From the NCBI GenBank assembly GCA_030426065.1, contig JAUHZH010000156.1, positions 1-5,900 of the forward strand: a stretch of 5,900 bases of DNA, in the 5' to 3' direction. Source of the DNA: Gammaproteobacteria bacterium (GTDB lineage Bacteria; Pseudomonadota; Gammaproteobacteria; Xanthomonadales; Marinicellaceae). The notes under the pieces are model-generated. The model searched no databases. It was given only the letters and a program-made list of their open reading frames with translations, and was not told the DNA's origin. The position numbers were made by a program, and so were the translations under genes. Shown here piece by piece: positions 5,843-5,900 of the stretch; position 1 is the first letter of the stretch; the number at the start of each line of letters is the position of its first letter.

Positions 5843-5900
5843 GCCCTATACAAGGCGTCATTCGCAGGGAATGGACTTCCTTTTCAAGGATGACAACGCA
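5843..5900 (+). repeat. Palindromic intergenic element (copy 2, cut by window end)
   Basis: Read on the plus strand, CAAGGCG (5851-5857) and CAACGCA (5894-5900) enclose 36 nt, the same two blocks and nearly the same spacing (38 nt) as the element at 3902-3986. The enclosed sequence differs but still folds: TCATTC (5858-5863) pairs with GGATGA (5888-5893) with one G-U, and AGGGAA (5866-5871) pairs with TTCCTT (5877-5882) around a 5-nt loop. The left flank GCCCTATA (5843-5850) is expected to pair with sequence beyond the window edge. It lies upstream of etfBA, pointing away from it. The stretch 5743-5842 between it and the etfB promoter shows no gene. Confidence 0.55.

Noticed and set aside
5607..5861. 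84-codon minus-strand open frame covering the etfB promoter and start
   Set aside because: It runs across the extended -10 promoter and overlaps etfB in another frame; the encoded peptide is unlike a real protein.

Overview
The window reads as chromosomal DNA from a gammaproteobacterium of moderate GC. The evidence is the gammaproteobacterial character of the electron-transfer flavoprotein and ALDH7-type dehydrogenase sequences and the sigma70-like promoter; genus is not resolvable by eye. No rRNA, tRNA, CRISPR array, transposase or phage gene is visible.

Layout: (1) positions 1-260, + strand, hold the 3' end of an amidohydrolase. (2) 283-660, + strand, is a 125-residue protein that resembles the Imm50 immunity-protein family. 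(3) 663-2258, - strand, encodes a 531-residue, cysteine-free, exported protein that looks like a beta-propeller; it meets gene 2 tail to tail with only 2 bp between the stop codons. (4) 2259-2346 contains two stem-loops at the 3' end of the next gene. (5) 2333-3850, - strand, is an ALDH7/antiquitin-type aldehyde dehydrogenase (alpha-aminoadipic semialdehyde / piperideine-6-carboxylate dehydrogenase). (6) 3851-4025 is an intergenic gap filled mostly by an 85-bp palindromic element. (7) 4026-5701, - strand, is the etfB-etfA operon, the two genes overlapping by 4 bp, driven by an extended -10 promoter just upstream of etfB. (8) 5743-5900 has no gene; its last ~60 bp look like a second, window-truncated copy of the palindromic element, in opposite orientation.

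Functionally, EtfB and EtfA form the FAD-containing heterodimer that takes electrons from acyl-CoA and other flavoprotein dehydrogenases and passes them to ETF:quinone oxidoreductase (not in the window). The ALDH7 enzyme acts in lysine/pipecolate catabolism, a pathway whose later glutaryl-CoA dehydrogenase step uses ETF, so the neighbourhood makes metabolic sense, although the intergenic element suggests the dehydrogenase is expressed separately or is processed apart from etfBA.

The most interesting signal is non-coding. The elements at 3902-3986 (- strand) and 5843-5900 (+ strand) share the short blocks CAAGGCG and CAACGCA at nearly the same distance (38 and 36 nt), while the sequences between and outside these blocks differ but in each copy remain able to pair. 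This is the pattern of a structured repeat or RNA with a conserved internal loop and covarying stems. I do not recognise it as a named family.
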